In this document: one piece after another, positions 17,898 through 26,225 of the stretch | Layout: each line of letters begins with the position of its first letter | How positions within the stretch are numbered: position 1 is the first letter of the stretch | Assembly (NCBI GenBank): GCA_965205255.1 | Contig: OZ242051.1 | Coordinates: 1,426,001 to 1,490,000, forward strand | Direction of reading: 5' to 3' | DNA: 64,000 nucleotides | Source of the DNA: G965205255 sp965205255 | GTDB taxonomy: Bacteria > Pseudomonadota > Gammaproteobacteria > Pseudomonadales > Endozoicomonadaceae | Notes under the pieces: generated by a model | What the model saw: the letters and a program-made list of their open reading frames with translations, nothing else | Databases searched by the model: none | Told to the model about the DNA's origin: nothing | Program-made: the position numbers and the translations under genes

Positions 17898-19175
17898 CTA
17901 TTTCATTAATATTTCAACCAACTGAATATGTTTTCCCAAAGCTCCCTGTTCCCTTTCAACTGCCGTTTTAGCTGCATTTCCCATAGTTTTGCAACTAACG
18001 GGGCTATCAAGTAACTGCTGTAGAGTTTGTGCTATTTCTTTACTGGTATCTTTTATTATAAGTGCCTTTTCTGACACGAGCATATCAGCTACGTGTTGAA
18101 AGTTAAATACGTGAGGACCAGACACCTGAGGCATGGCAAGCATGGCCGGTTCCATAAAGTTATGACCACCGGTTGGAACCAAGCTACCCCCCATATAAGT
18201 AATATCACAGGCAGCTAATAGTAAATACATTTCACCCATGGTATCGGCCAGTATTATGTCTGTCTCAGATACGACGGGTTCCTCTCTGCTCCGTCTTGAG
18301 ATAATAAAGCCTGCCTGATTGCACAGTTCAGCCACTTCATCAAAACGTTCAGGGTGGCGTGGAACAATGACAAATAATAAATTATTGTTTTTTTCTTTAA
18401 GATCACTAAAAACAGATAGTAACTGCGCTTCCTCATCTTTATGAGTACTGCAGGCAATAATAATCTTGGTATTTTCCGGTTTTTTTTCCAGCCACTGTAT
18501 GCGTAGTTTTTTGCCATTATGCTTAATCTTTTCCGGAAGTTTTATATCATACTTGAGTGAACCGGTAATATGCAGCTTATCTGGTGAAAGACCTAAATCA
18601 ACAAAGCGGTCTCCATCATCTTTGTGCTGTACGGCAATAAGTGTAATATTGCCGAGCATCTCTGCTACAATCTTGCCAGCATGCTTGTAACCTTTGGCAG
18701 AACGCTCTGATAATCTGGCATTAGCAATCATTGTGGGAATGCCTCGGTGCCTGCATAGTTTTATGGTATTAGGCCAGAGCTCAGTTTCCATAAAAATAGC
18801 CAGTTTGGGAGTGATCTTGTCCAAAAAACGATTGATGGCAAAAGGCAGGTCATAAGGCGCGTACACGTGATAGATGCTATTGCCATAAATATTAATCACC
18901 TGTGCAGAGCCTGTAGGAGTCATCGTAGTGACGACAATACGGTAATCTGGATATTTTTTAATCAGTTCTTTAACCATCGGTGCAATTGCAATACTTTCTC
19001 CAACAGAAACAGAATGAACCCAAATAGAGGCTTGTTTTTCTGGTGCTTTGAAAAAACCATAACGCTCACTAATTCGTTTTCGGTAAGCTGGCATTTTTTT
19101 TGAACGTAACAATAATCTGAGAAAAAAAAAGGGCTGAATAATGTACAGCAGTGGTGTATATAGCAGTCTTAGCAT
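17898..19175 (-). CDS. waaA: 3-deoxy-D-manno-octulosonic acid transferase
   Basis: Inner-membrane-anchored GT-B (GT30) enzyme that adds Kdo from CMP-Kdo to lipid IVA, so the cell makes lipopolysaccharide. 425 residues, family length. The N-terminal membrane anchor (LLYTPLLYIIQPFFFLRLLL) is followed by the basic RKRISERYGFF. The catalytic-base loop is HSVSVGES, then VVTTMTPTGS, FMETELWPN and NARLSERS. The C-domain has CSTHKDEE, PRHPER, DTMGEMYLLLAACDITYMGGSLVPTGGHN and EPAML, the CMP-Kdo site. It stands alone on the minus strand with a repeat copy upstream. Confidence 0.95.
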   Translation of the reverse strand: MLRLLYTPLLYIIQPFFFLRLLLRSKKMPAYRKRISERYGFFKAPEKQASIWVHSVSVGESIAIAPMVKELIKKYPDYRIVVTTMTPTGSAQVINIYGNSIYHVYAPYDLPFAINRFLDKITPKLAIFMETELWPNTIKLCRHRGIPTMIANARLSERSAKGYKHAGKIVAEMLGNITLIAVQHKDDGDRFVDLGLSPDKLHITGSLKYDIKLPEKIKHNGKKLRIQWLEKKPENTKIIIACSTHKDEEAQLLSVFSDLKEKNNNLLFVIVPRHPERFDEVAELCNQAGFIISRRSREEPVVSETDIILADTMGEMYLLLAACDITYMGGSLVPTGGHNFMEPAMLAMPQVSGPHVFNFQHVADMLVSEKALIIKDTSKEIAQTLQQLLDSPVSCKTMGNAAKTAVEREQGALGKHIQLVEILMK

Positions 19176-19212
19176 AATGATTGATCGCTCAAAACAGATG
19201 AATTTACCTATT

Positions 19213-19345
19213 ATATCAAAATCTTCTTCTGGCTTCTTATCCCTCTAATTTTCTGACCATGCTGTTATGCGTTGAAACTCCTCGCAATAGCAGGCTTATT
19301 CGTCATTTCACCTATAACAGCAAGTCATCAGGCAAAATTAAAGAT
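19213..19345 (-). repeat. Dispersed palindromic repeat, copy C (inverted orientation)
   Basis: Between divergent waaA and valS. Reverse-orientation copy: ATATCAAAATCTTCTTCTGG, TTTTCTGACCATGCTGTTATG, CGTTGAAACTCCTCGCAATA and CCTATAACAGCAAGTCATCA. The right terminal repeat is degraded. valS must be transcribed from a promoter within or just after this element. Confidence 0.7.
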
Positions 19346-19463
19346 AAAATCATGGTGTTATGGTAGTGTATATAGAATAAAACTTATACTTGGGTGCTGA
19401 GACTTTTTTATTTTTATCTGTATAATCAGTACATCTTTTGTTTGTGCTATAACAAGTCACTCT

Positions 19464-22325
19464 ATGGAAACCACTTACAACCCGAATACTATTGAAAAAT
19501 CCTGGTATCAGCACTGGGAAAATAAAGGTTACTTTGCACCACAAGGTAACGGCGTGCCTTACACCATTATGATTCCTCCACCGAATGTCACGGGAAGTTT
19601 GCATATGGGACACGCATTTCAACAATCAGTGATGGATGCACTGATACGCTACCATCGCATGAAAGGTAACAAAACTCTTTGGCAAGCGGGCATGGACCAT
19701 GCAGGCATTGCGACGCAAATGGTGGTAGAGCGCAAACTAGTCGAAAAAGAAGGTAAAACTCGGTATGACCTTGGCAGGGAAGAATTTACTAAAAAGGTCT
19801 GGAGCTGGAAAGAAGAATCAGGTGGTATGATTACTCAACAAATGCGTCGTTTGGGTAATTCAGTCAATTGGGCTGAGGAACGTTTTACCATGGATGAAGG
19901 GTTTACCAAAGCGGTAAAAACAGCATTTGTAAAACTGTATGAAGATGGTCTTGCGTACAGAGGAAAGCGTTTGGTGAACTGGGATCCTCAACTACAAACA
20001 GCAATCTCGGACCTGGAAGTTGAAAATAAAGACAAGAAAGGGCACCTATGGTATTTTCGCTATCCATTGGCAGAAGATGCAAAAACAGCAGAAGGTAAAG
20101 ATTATCTTGTGGTGGCAACTACCCGGCCAGAAACAATGTTAGGCGATAGTGCTGTGGCTGTGCACCCAGAAGATAAACGTTATCAGTCAATTATTGGAAA
20201 AAAGATACAACTACCACTAACCGGACGAAAGATACCTGTGGTTGCCGATGATTACGTGGATAAAACCTTTGGTACCGGCTGTGTGAAAATTACGCCCGCT
20301 CATGACTTTAACGATTATGAGCTAGGTAAACGCCATCAACTGCCACTTATCAGCATCATGACCAAACAAGGTGCTATCGCAAATGTTGCGCAAGTTTCTC
20401 ATTTTGATGGTTCTTCAAACAATAATATTGATACAACACTGCCGGTTGCATTTTGCGGACTGGATCGTTTTGCCGCACGAAAGGTGATTATTGAGGAATT
20501 TGATAAACAGGGGTTACTGGAAAAGACTGCCGATCATACGCTCAAAGTGCCTTACGGTGACCGTTCCGGTGTTGTTATTGAACCTTTGCTTACCGATCAG
20601 TGGTTTATCAAGGCCAAAGTACTAGCAGAACCTAACGTTCAAGCAGTGGAAGATGGAAAAATAACCTTTGTGCCAAAGCAATATGAAAACATGTATTTTG
20701 CATGGATGCGTAATATTCAGGACTGGTGTATTTCTCGTCAGTTGTGGTGGGGACACCGCATTCCTGCATGGTATGATGAAGCAGGAAATGTCTATGTGGC
20801 AAAGAGTGAAGAAGCTTTGCGTAAAAAGTATCATCTTGACGATAGTGTTACGTTAACGCAGGATAATGATGTCTTTGACACTTGGTTTTCTTCGGCCTTG
20901 TGGACTTTTGCCTCACTGGGTTGGCCGGACGATACTGAACAATTAAAAACCTTTCACCCCACCGATGTGCTGGTTACAGGGTTTGATATTATATTCTTTT
21001 GGGTCGCTCGTATGATGATGATGTCTATGTATTTCGTCAGAGATGAAAACGGCGAGCCACAGGTGCCTTTTAAAAAAGTTTATATGCATGGTTTGATCAG
21101 GGATGAGCAGGGACAAAAGATGTCCAAGTCTAAAGGTAATGTGCTTGATCCTTTAGATATGATCGATGGTATTGATCTTGAATCATTAGTTAATAAGCGT
21201 TGTGGCAATATGATGCAACCACAAATGGCAGAAAAGATAGCAAAACGTACTCGCAAACAATTTCCGAAAGGTATTGCCCCGCACGGTGCCGATGCTTTGC
21301 GTTATACCCTGTACTCGCTGGCATCTACCGGTCGAGATATCAACTGGGATATGAACCGTCTGGAAGGTTATCGCAACTTTTGCAATAAGCTCTGGAATGC
21401 ATCACGTTACGTATTGATGAATACCGAGGGCCATGATTGTTCAAAGAATTCGGGTAATATTGCCAATATAGTAAATCAGTGGGTACTGCAAAGGCTAAAG
21501 CGAACCATTGAAAAAACCCATAAAGCAATAGAAAATTTCCGACTTGACCACGCAAGCCAGGCTTTGTACGAGTTTGTCTGGAATGACTACTGTGACTGGT
21601 ATCTGGAACTATCTAAACCCATACTTCGAGACGAAGATACAGATTCTGCTGATCTTCAGTATACCCGATTCACACTGGTTTTTGTGCTCGATAATATTTT
21701 GAAACTGTTGCATCCGATGATGCCGTTTATTACGGAAGAAATCTGGCAAAAAGTAAAAGTTCTGACCGGTAATACAGCTGATAGTTTAATGACTCAACCT
21801 TATCCTGAAGTCAATGATATTCAGTTTGTCTGTACGGCTGAACGTGCCGAAAAAGATATCAGCTGGTTGCAGGGTATCATTTGTGCTGTTAGAAATATTC
21901 GTCGGGATATGAATATTGCACCGGGCAAACCTTTGGAATTATTACTTAAAAACGCTACCAATGAAGACCGGCTTCGTTTGGCCAACAGTAAAATTTTGTT
22001 GCACAAACTGGGTAAAATATCAACCATTGACTGTGTGGATGAACAAGATAATCTGCCCTTATGTACGACACAATTGGTCGGCACGTTAGAAGTAATGGTG
22101 CCGATGGCAGACTTTATTGATAAGCATGCAGAAATAACCAGACTTAACAAAGAGTTAGCAAAAATCAATGGTGAAATAAAGCGGTTGTCTGGCAAGCTGT
22201 CTAACGATAAGTTCAGGGCGAGGGCACCCTCCGAGGTAGTTGCTAAAGAACAAAGAAAGTTTGATGATGCGATATCTGCCAAGGAACAGCTGTCTGCTCA
22301 GCTTACTAACGTTTCACAAATGTAG
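19464..22325 (+). CDS. valS: Valyl-tRNA synthetase
   Basis: Class Ia synthetase charging tRNA-Val. 953 residues, as in E. coli (951). HIGH motif is in PPNVTGSLHMGHAFQQ, with WQAGMDHAGIATQ after it. The CP1 editing domain has TTRPETMLGDSAVAV and GTGCVKITPAHDFNDYE. FDTWFSSALW and KMSKSKGNVLDPLD complete the active site. An anticodon-binding domain and a C-terminal coiled coil (about 885-950, ITRLNKELAKINGEIKRLSG) follow. The start ATG lies 24 bp inside the T-rich leader; AAGTCACTC is a poor ribosome site, but the N-terminus METTYNPNTIEKSWYQHWE fits the family. Confidence 0.97.
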   Translation: METTYNPNTIEKSWYQHWENKGYFAPQGNGVPYTIMIPPPNVTGSLHMGHAFQQSVMDALIRYHRMKGNKTLWQAGMDHAGIATQMVVERKLVEKEGKTRYDLGREEFTKKVWSWKEESGGMITQQMRRLGNSVNWAEERFTMDEGFTKAVKTAFVKLYEDGLAYRGKRLVNWDPQLQTAISDLEVENKDKKGHLWYFRYPLAEDAKTAEGKDYLVVATTRPETMLGDSAVAVHPEDKRYQSIIGKKIQLPLTGRKIPVVADDYVDKTFGTGCVKITPAHDFNDYELGKRHQLPLISIMTKQGAIANVAQVSHFDGSSNNNIDTTLPVAFCGLDRFAARKVIIEEFDKQGLLEKTADHTLKVPYGDRSGVVIEPLLTDQWFIKAKVLAEPNVQAVEDGKITFVPKQYENMYFAWMRNIQDWCISRQLWWGHRIPAWYDEAGNVYVAKSEEALRKKYHLDDSVTLTQDNDVFDTWFSSALWTFASLGWPDDTEQLKTFHPTDVLVTGFDIIFFWVARMMMMSMYFVRDENGEPQVPFKKVYMHGLIRDEQGQKMSKSKGNVLDPLDMIDGIDLESLVNKRCGNMMQPQMAEKIAKRTRKQFPKGIAPHGADALRYTLYSLASTGRDINWDMNRLEGYRNFCNKLWNASRYVLMNTEGHDCSKNSGNIANIVNQWVLQRLKRTIEKTHKAIENFRLDHASQALYEFVWNDYCDWYLELSKPILRDEDTDSADLQYTRFTLVFVLDNILKLLHPMMPFITEEIWQKVKVLTGNTADSLMTQPYPEVNDIQFVCTAERAEKDISWLQGIICAVRNIRRDMNIAPGKPLELLLKNATNEDRLRLANSKILLHKLGKISTIDCVDEQDNLPLCTTQLVGTLEVMVPMADFIDKHAEITRLNKELAKINGEIKRLSGKLSNDKFRARAPSEVVAKEQRKFDDAISAKEQLSAQLTNVSQM

Positions 22326-22422
22326 CTAACTGGAAACGTCTTCTATAAAACTGATATAGGACTTTCCATATGTTTTTGCTATAGTCAATACACTTGAAAC
22401 AGGATTAGTTACAGAGGGTACG

Positions 22423-22512
22423 GTGAGTAGGGTGACCACACAATTTTATAGCGTACTGATTGCCTGCTTTCATTTTCGGAAAAAAATAACTGTTATAGAT
22501 AAAAACCTCTGA
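22423..22512 (+). CDS. pyrL: Putative pyrBI leader peptide
   Basis: A 29-codon frame starting GTG six bases after AGAGGG. It reads through two U-rich stretches (CAATTTTATAG, CTTTCATTTTC) and ends with TGA at 22510-22512, inside the left arm and loop of the following terminator hairpin. This is the layout of the E. coli pyrBI leader: when UTP is low, polymerase pauses at U-runs, ribosomes catch up, translate to the hairpin and prevent termination. The peptide itself shows no similarity to E. coli PyrL, as expected. Predicted from position and geometry only. Confidence 0.6.
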   Translation: MSRVTTQFYSVLIACFHFRKKITVIDKNL

Positions 22513-22530
22513 CTCCAGAGGTTTTTTTTT
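22502..22530 (+). terminator. Attenuator terminator upstream of pyrB
   Basis: Perfect 9-bp stem AAAACCTCT / AGAGGTTTT around GACTCC, followed by an unbroken T-run, only about 22 bp before the pyrB start. A terminator at this position in front of a gene, rather than behind one, indicates attenuation. Confidence 0.85.
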
Positions 22531-22551
22531 GGAATAAGAAACAGGAATATT

Positions 22552-23493
22552 ATGAGTGATACGACAAATAATCTACTCTACCAGCAAGATATTGTGTCGG
22601 TGCCAGATTTAAGCCGAGGGGTCTTGGAGCTGATTATTCAAACAGCGGCAACAATTAAGCGCGTACGCCCGGACAATTTGTTAAAGGGGAAAGTAGTTGC
22701 CAGTTGTTTTTTTGAACCTTCTACGCGCACAAGATTGTCATTTGAAACGGCTGTAAAACGTTTAGGCGGTGAAATAATAGGGTTTGATGATGCCTCCAAT
22801 ACCTCTTTCCAAAAAGGTGAAACACTGGCTGACTCTGTTCGGGTGATATCCTCTTATGTTGATGCTTTGGTGATTCGTCACCCCAAAGAGGGGGCTGCAA
22901 GGCTGGCAACGGAATTTTCTTCTGTGCCTGTTGTTAACGGTGGGGACGGAGCAAATCAACACCCAAGTCAAACATTGCTGGATTTATTTAGCATTTATGA
23001 ATGCCAGGGAAAACTCGATAAGTTAACTGTTGCTTGTGTAGGAGACTTAAAGTATGGTCGAACAGTACACTCACTAGTACAGGCATTATCGCTTTTTAAT
23101 GCAGAATTTATCTTCATTTCCCCAAGAGCGTTATGTATGCCAGAGTATTTGCTGGATTCTCTTGATAAAAAAGGTATTGGATACCGGCAAGCAGAGACTA
23201 TGGAAGAAGTCATATCCGAGGTTGATATTCTCTATATGACACGTATTCAGAAAGAACGATTTGATGAAACTGAGTACAAATACATGACTGCACGTTATTT
23301 GCTCGAAGCTTTGACCCTTAAAAAGGCTAAACCGTCTATGAGAGTACTGCATCCGCTACCTAGAGTAAATGAAATTGCAATAGATGTTGATGCGACACCA
23401 TACGCTTATTACTTTCAACAGGCAGAAAATGGCATATATACAAGGATGGCATTGTTAGCATTATTGCTAAATAAGAAAGTGTTTGGTAAATAA
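22552..23493 (+). CDS. pyrB: Aspartate carbamoyltransferase catalytic subunit
   Basis: First committed step of pyrimidine synthesis: carbamoyl phosphate plus aspartate to carbamoyl aspartate. 313 residues. The carbamoyl-phosphate motif is FFEPSTRTRLSFETA; HPSQTLLD, VGDLKYGRTVHSL, YMTRIQKERF and VLHPLPRVNEI are all present. RBS CAGGAAT before the ATG. It is followed 25 bp later by the regulatory subunit gene, so the enzyme should be the E. coli-type dodecamer. Regulation by the leader and attenuator just upstream is likely. Confidence 0.97.
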   Translation: MSDTTNNLLYQQDIVSVPDLSRGVLELIIQTAATIKRVRPDNLLKGKVVASCFFEPSTRTRLSFETAVKRLGGEIIGFDDASNTSFQKGETLADSVRVISSYVDALVIRHPKEGAARLATEFSSVPVVNGGDGANQHPSQTLLDLFSIYECQGKLDKLTVACVGDLKYGRTVHSLVQALSLFNAEFIFISPRALCMPEYLLDSLDKKGIGYRQAETMEEVISEVDILYMTRIQKERFDETEYKYMTARYLLEALTLKKAKPSMRVLHPLPRVNEIAIDVDATPYAYYFQQAENGIYTRMALLALLLNKKVFGK

Positions 23494-23518
23494 ATTAAAA
23501 AAGGTTAAATGATAATTT

Positions 23519-23983
23519 ATGACGACAGGCGCAAAAAATCTTCAGGTAGAGGCTATTCAAAATGGCACGGTTATTGATCATATTCCAGCAGGTCAGGGTA
23601 TTAAAATATTGAAGCATCTTCATTTGCTTGACAGTAATATAAGGGTTACAGTAGGGTTTAATCTTCCCAGCAAGGCAATGAAGTATAAAGATATCATAAA
23701 GGTTAAGAGCCGATTATTTACTAAGGCAGAAGCTAATGAATTGTCTATTTTTGCGCCTCATGCCACCATCAATATTATTAAAGACTATAGTGTTCAAAGA
23801 AAAGCAGAGATGTCATTGCCAGATTCAGTCAAAGGGCTGTTTTCCTGCCCAAATTCCAACTGTATAACGCATGATGAACAGGTGCATTCATCTTTTGTAT
23901 TGTCTGCAAGGGGTGATAATCCAATACTTAAATGCACGTATTGCGAAAAAGTATTTACACAGGAAATTATTTCTGAGGTATGA
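23519..23983 (+). CDS. pyrI: Aspartate carbamoyltransferase regulatory subunit
   Basis: Allosteric subunit that binds ATP/CTP and carries the zinc site contacting PyrB. 154 residues, same length as E. coli PyrI. N-terminal nucleotide domain has VEAIQNGTVIDHIPAGQG. The C-terminal zinc ligands are four cysteines in CPNSNC and CTYC. Overlapping context with pyrB shows a pyrBI operon. Presence of PyrI fits a gammaproteobacterium of the enteric/Vibrio/Oceanospirillales type; pseudomonads instead use a PyrC-like partner. Confidence 0.97.
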   Translation: MTTGAKNLQVEAIQNGTVIDHIPAGQGIKILKHLHLLDSNIRVTVGFNLPSKAMKYKDIIKVKSRLFTKAEANELSIFAPHATINIIKDYSVQRKAEMSLPDSVKGLFSCPNSNCITHDEQVHSSFVLSARGDNPILKCTYCEKVFTQEIISEV

Positions 23984-24176
23984 TGCTAAATTGATTTACC
24001 TGAATGAGTGGGTTTCATGTTTGCCTTCATATCTTAGGTTTTCTTCTTATTGCCTGTAGTTATATTTCAAAAACAGAAATTGTATTACAACCCTGCCAAT
24101 CAATTATACTATTATAAATTCATGATTGTCACAGGAGGCAGATAAAAATTTTCTCTGTCACGTTGGAGTGAGTTTT

Positions 24177-24503
24177 GTGCGCAAAGTAATTTTCATCTCA
24201 ATTTTAATTATGCTGTGCTACGGTCTGAGCGGTTATACAAAAGAGACAGCAAAGAATAAATCTGGTGATTTAGATAGCATTACCCTTTTTCACCAGAAAG
24301 ACTTTTCTTTTGAGTTATCCATACCCCAGCAAAGTATACCCAATACAAGTTCAGAGTTTGAGAAACAGCATGATTATGAACATCTAAAAGACAGACTGGA
24401 TAATGATTCAACTGTCACCGACCCAATCGGGATTTCAAGCTTGACAAAGAATATCTTTGATATGATTAATGCTATTAAGTTTGATTTTAAATTTCGGATT
24501 TAA
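24177..24503 (+). CDS. Small exported protein of unknown function
   Basis: The frame is open from 24126 (TTG), but GTG at 24177, nine bases after GGAG, gives a typical signal peptide: RKVIFISILIMLCYGLSGY followed by TKETAKNKSGD. The mature part (about 85 residues) is polar and acidic (DYEHLKDRLDNDSTVTDP) and ends with SLTKNIFDMINAIKFDFKFRI, an amphipathic segment. No domain recognised. It stands alone between pyrI and a repeat copy. Export to the periplasm or beyond is inferred from the N-terminus only. Confidence 0.55.
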   Translation: MRKVIFISILIMLCYGLSGYTKETAKNKSGDLDSITLFHQKDFSFELSIPQQSIPNTSSEFEKQHDYEHLKDRLDNDSTVTDPIGISSLTKNIFDMINAIKFDFKFRI

Positions 24504-24524
24504 GTATTTATTAATACCCTTAAA

Positions 24525-24684
24525 ACCAAAACCTGTTTCTAACTACTGTTATGAGCATGATTTTATTGCTTGCTGTTAAAGCTGCAGTGACAAGTAATAG
24601 CCAGAGCTATTGCGAGGAGCTTCAACGCATAACAGCAAGATCAGAAAAGTAGCGAAATAAGAAGGTGAACACAGGTTTTGGTAT
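24525..24684 (+). repeat. Dispersed palindromic repeat, copy D (best-preserved)
   Basis: Starts ACCAAAACCTGTTTCTAAC, then TACTGTTATGAGCATGATTT, TTGCTGTTAAAGC, GAGCTTCAACGCATAACAGC, AAGATCAGAAAAGTAGCGAA, and ends ACACAGGTTTTGGTA. The outer ends are inverted repeats of each other (CCAAAACCTGT / ACAGGTTTTGG), and CTGTTATG recurs inverted inside each arm. I use this copy as the reference for the family. Confidence 0.85.
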
Positions 24685-24814
24685 GTAGGCTGTCAGGCTT
24701 ATTCTTTCCGTGTATATGCCTAAAATTGAAATACTGCAGGGAAAACTCACCAGATAATTGAATGTGGTTATGCCCGTAATTTTGTTGTATGAGCTTTAAG
24801 TAGGAGTAGATATA

Positions 24815-26203
24815 ATGAAACAATTTGTTAGTGGTTTACTGTTAATATGTATTGCCAGTAGCATTAGTGCTATGGCTTCTGATTTTACCATAACACCAAA
24901 TTCAACAAACCAGTTTGCCATCAGTGGTGAGCAGATTAATTTACACTATAAATTCAACATTCATAATAATGCTTCTTTTCCACTTTATCTATATAGTAGC
25001 CATATATCAGGAATGTATGCAGGGTCTGTTAATCAATCTGCCTCAACCTGCGCTTTTTACGCAAATGGAAAAATACAGTCCATCCCTGTAAATGGAGAGT
25101 GTTCATTAGTTTATGATTACTCTGGAAAGGCACTCGCTTTGCCTGTTAATAAGAAAGTGCAAATGTTTGAGAACAGCTTAAAGATAACAGATCAACCAGG
25201 TTCTACTGTTACTTATACCAGTAAGGCATTTGGTGTGACAGTTAGCAAAGAAGCCCCAAAGATTTCATGGACTCCATGCTCATCAGGCTTACCCGCTGAC
25301 ACAAATGTTTACTCTATGTCGAATGTTGACGGAGTAATCTATGTGGCGACCATGCATGGAGTGTATGCCAATACAGGTGGAGAGTGTAAGTGGGAGGCAA
25401 AAAATAACGGCTTGCCTCAGGCCAGAGTTATGTATTCCTTATTGAATGCTGATGGTGTTCTGTATGCAGGTGGGTTTTTGCGGGGTGTTTTCAAAAGTAC
25501 TGATAAAGGTAATCACTGGAATTCTGCGAATAATGGTTTACCAATAGAAAAAGCTGGTGGTGGAACAATTGTAAATTCTCTGCTTAATGTAGCTGGAGTA
25601 ATCTATGCAGCAACTTCTGAAGATGGTATTTATAAAAGTGTAGATAAGAGCAATCACTGGAGCTCGGCAAATGCCGGTCTTCCCATGAATGGAAGAGTGC
25701 ATACGATTGTAAAATCTTTGCTGAATGCTAATGGCATTATTTATGCGGGAACCAAGGGACATGGTATCTACACCAAAAATGGTAATCATCCATGGGTAGA
25801 AGCAAATACTGGTCTTCCCCGCGCTACAAACGTATTCTCTTTGTTTCATACCAACGGGATTACATATGCAGGAACTTCCGGAGGAATTTACGCCAAAGTA
25901 GATGGGAAAAGTCAATGGGAAAATAAAAATAATGGCATACCTTCAATGGCGGTTGTCGGAGACATGTTGAATGTTAATGGAGTCCTTTTTGCTGCAACTT
26001 ATCTAAATCTTGGTAATGATATGACAAATAGCATTCCTGAGTACTGTATTTATACCAGTACGAATGGAGGAGAAAGCTGGAAAGAAGCAAATACCGGTTT
26101 ACCTCTGTATGAAAATGCACTTTCTTTGCAGAATGTTAATGGGGTGATTTATACAGGACTCTTGGGTTCAGGCATTTACAAAGCTGATATTAAATCCGGC
26201 TAA
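24815..26203 (+). CDS. Exported seven-bladed beta-propeller protein
   Basis: 462 residues with a signal peptide (LLLICIASSISAMAS). Residues about 23-145 form a separate beta-rich domain (FTITPNSTNQFAIS, CSLVYDYSG). From about 150 there are seven repeats of some 42 residues with pattern W....N.GLP......SL.N..GVIYAGT...GIY.S.D....W. They begin at WTPCSSGLP, WEAKNNGLP, WNSANNGLP, WSSANAGLP, WVEANTGLP, WENKNNGIP and WKEANTGLP. This is a BNR/Ycf48-like seven-bladed propeller; Asp-box-type residues (STDKGNHW, STNGGESW) are visible. No sialidase arginine triad can be claimed. Function may be binding of glycans or proteins outside the cell. Lone gene with a repeat copy upstream. Confidence 0.8.
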   Translation: MKQFVSGLLLICIASSISAMASDFTITPNSTNQFAISGEQINLHYKFNIHNNASFPLYLYSSHISGMYAGSVNQSASTCAFYANGKIQSIPVNGECSLVYDYSGKALALPVNKKVQMFENSLKITDQPGSTVTYTSKAFGVTVSKEAPKISWTPCSSGLPADTNVYSMSNVDGVIYVATMHGVYANTGGECKWEAKNNGLPQARVMYSLLNADGVLYAGGFLRGVFKSTDKGNHWNSANNGLPIEKAGGGTIVNSLLNVAGVIYAATSEDGIYKSVDKSNHWSSANAGLPMNGRVHTIVKSLLNANGIIYAGTKGHGIYTKNGNHPWVEANTGLPRATNVFSLFHTNGITYAGTSGGIYAKVDGKSQWENKNNGIPSMAVVGDMLNVNGVLFAATYLNLGNDMTNSIPEYCIYTSTNGGESWKEANTGLPLYENALSLQNVNGVIYTGLLGSGIYKADIKSG

Positions 26204-26225
26204 ATCTGCACAGGTTAGATCTGAG

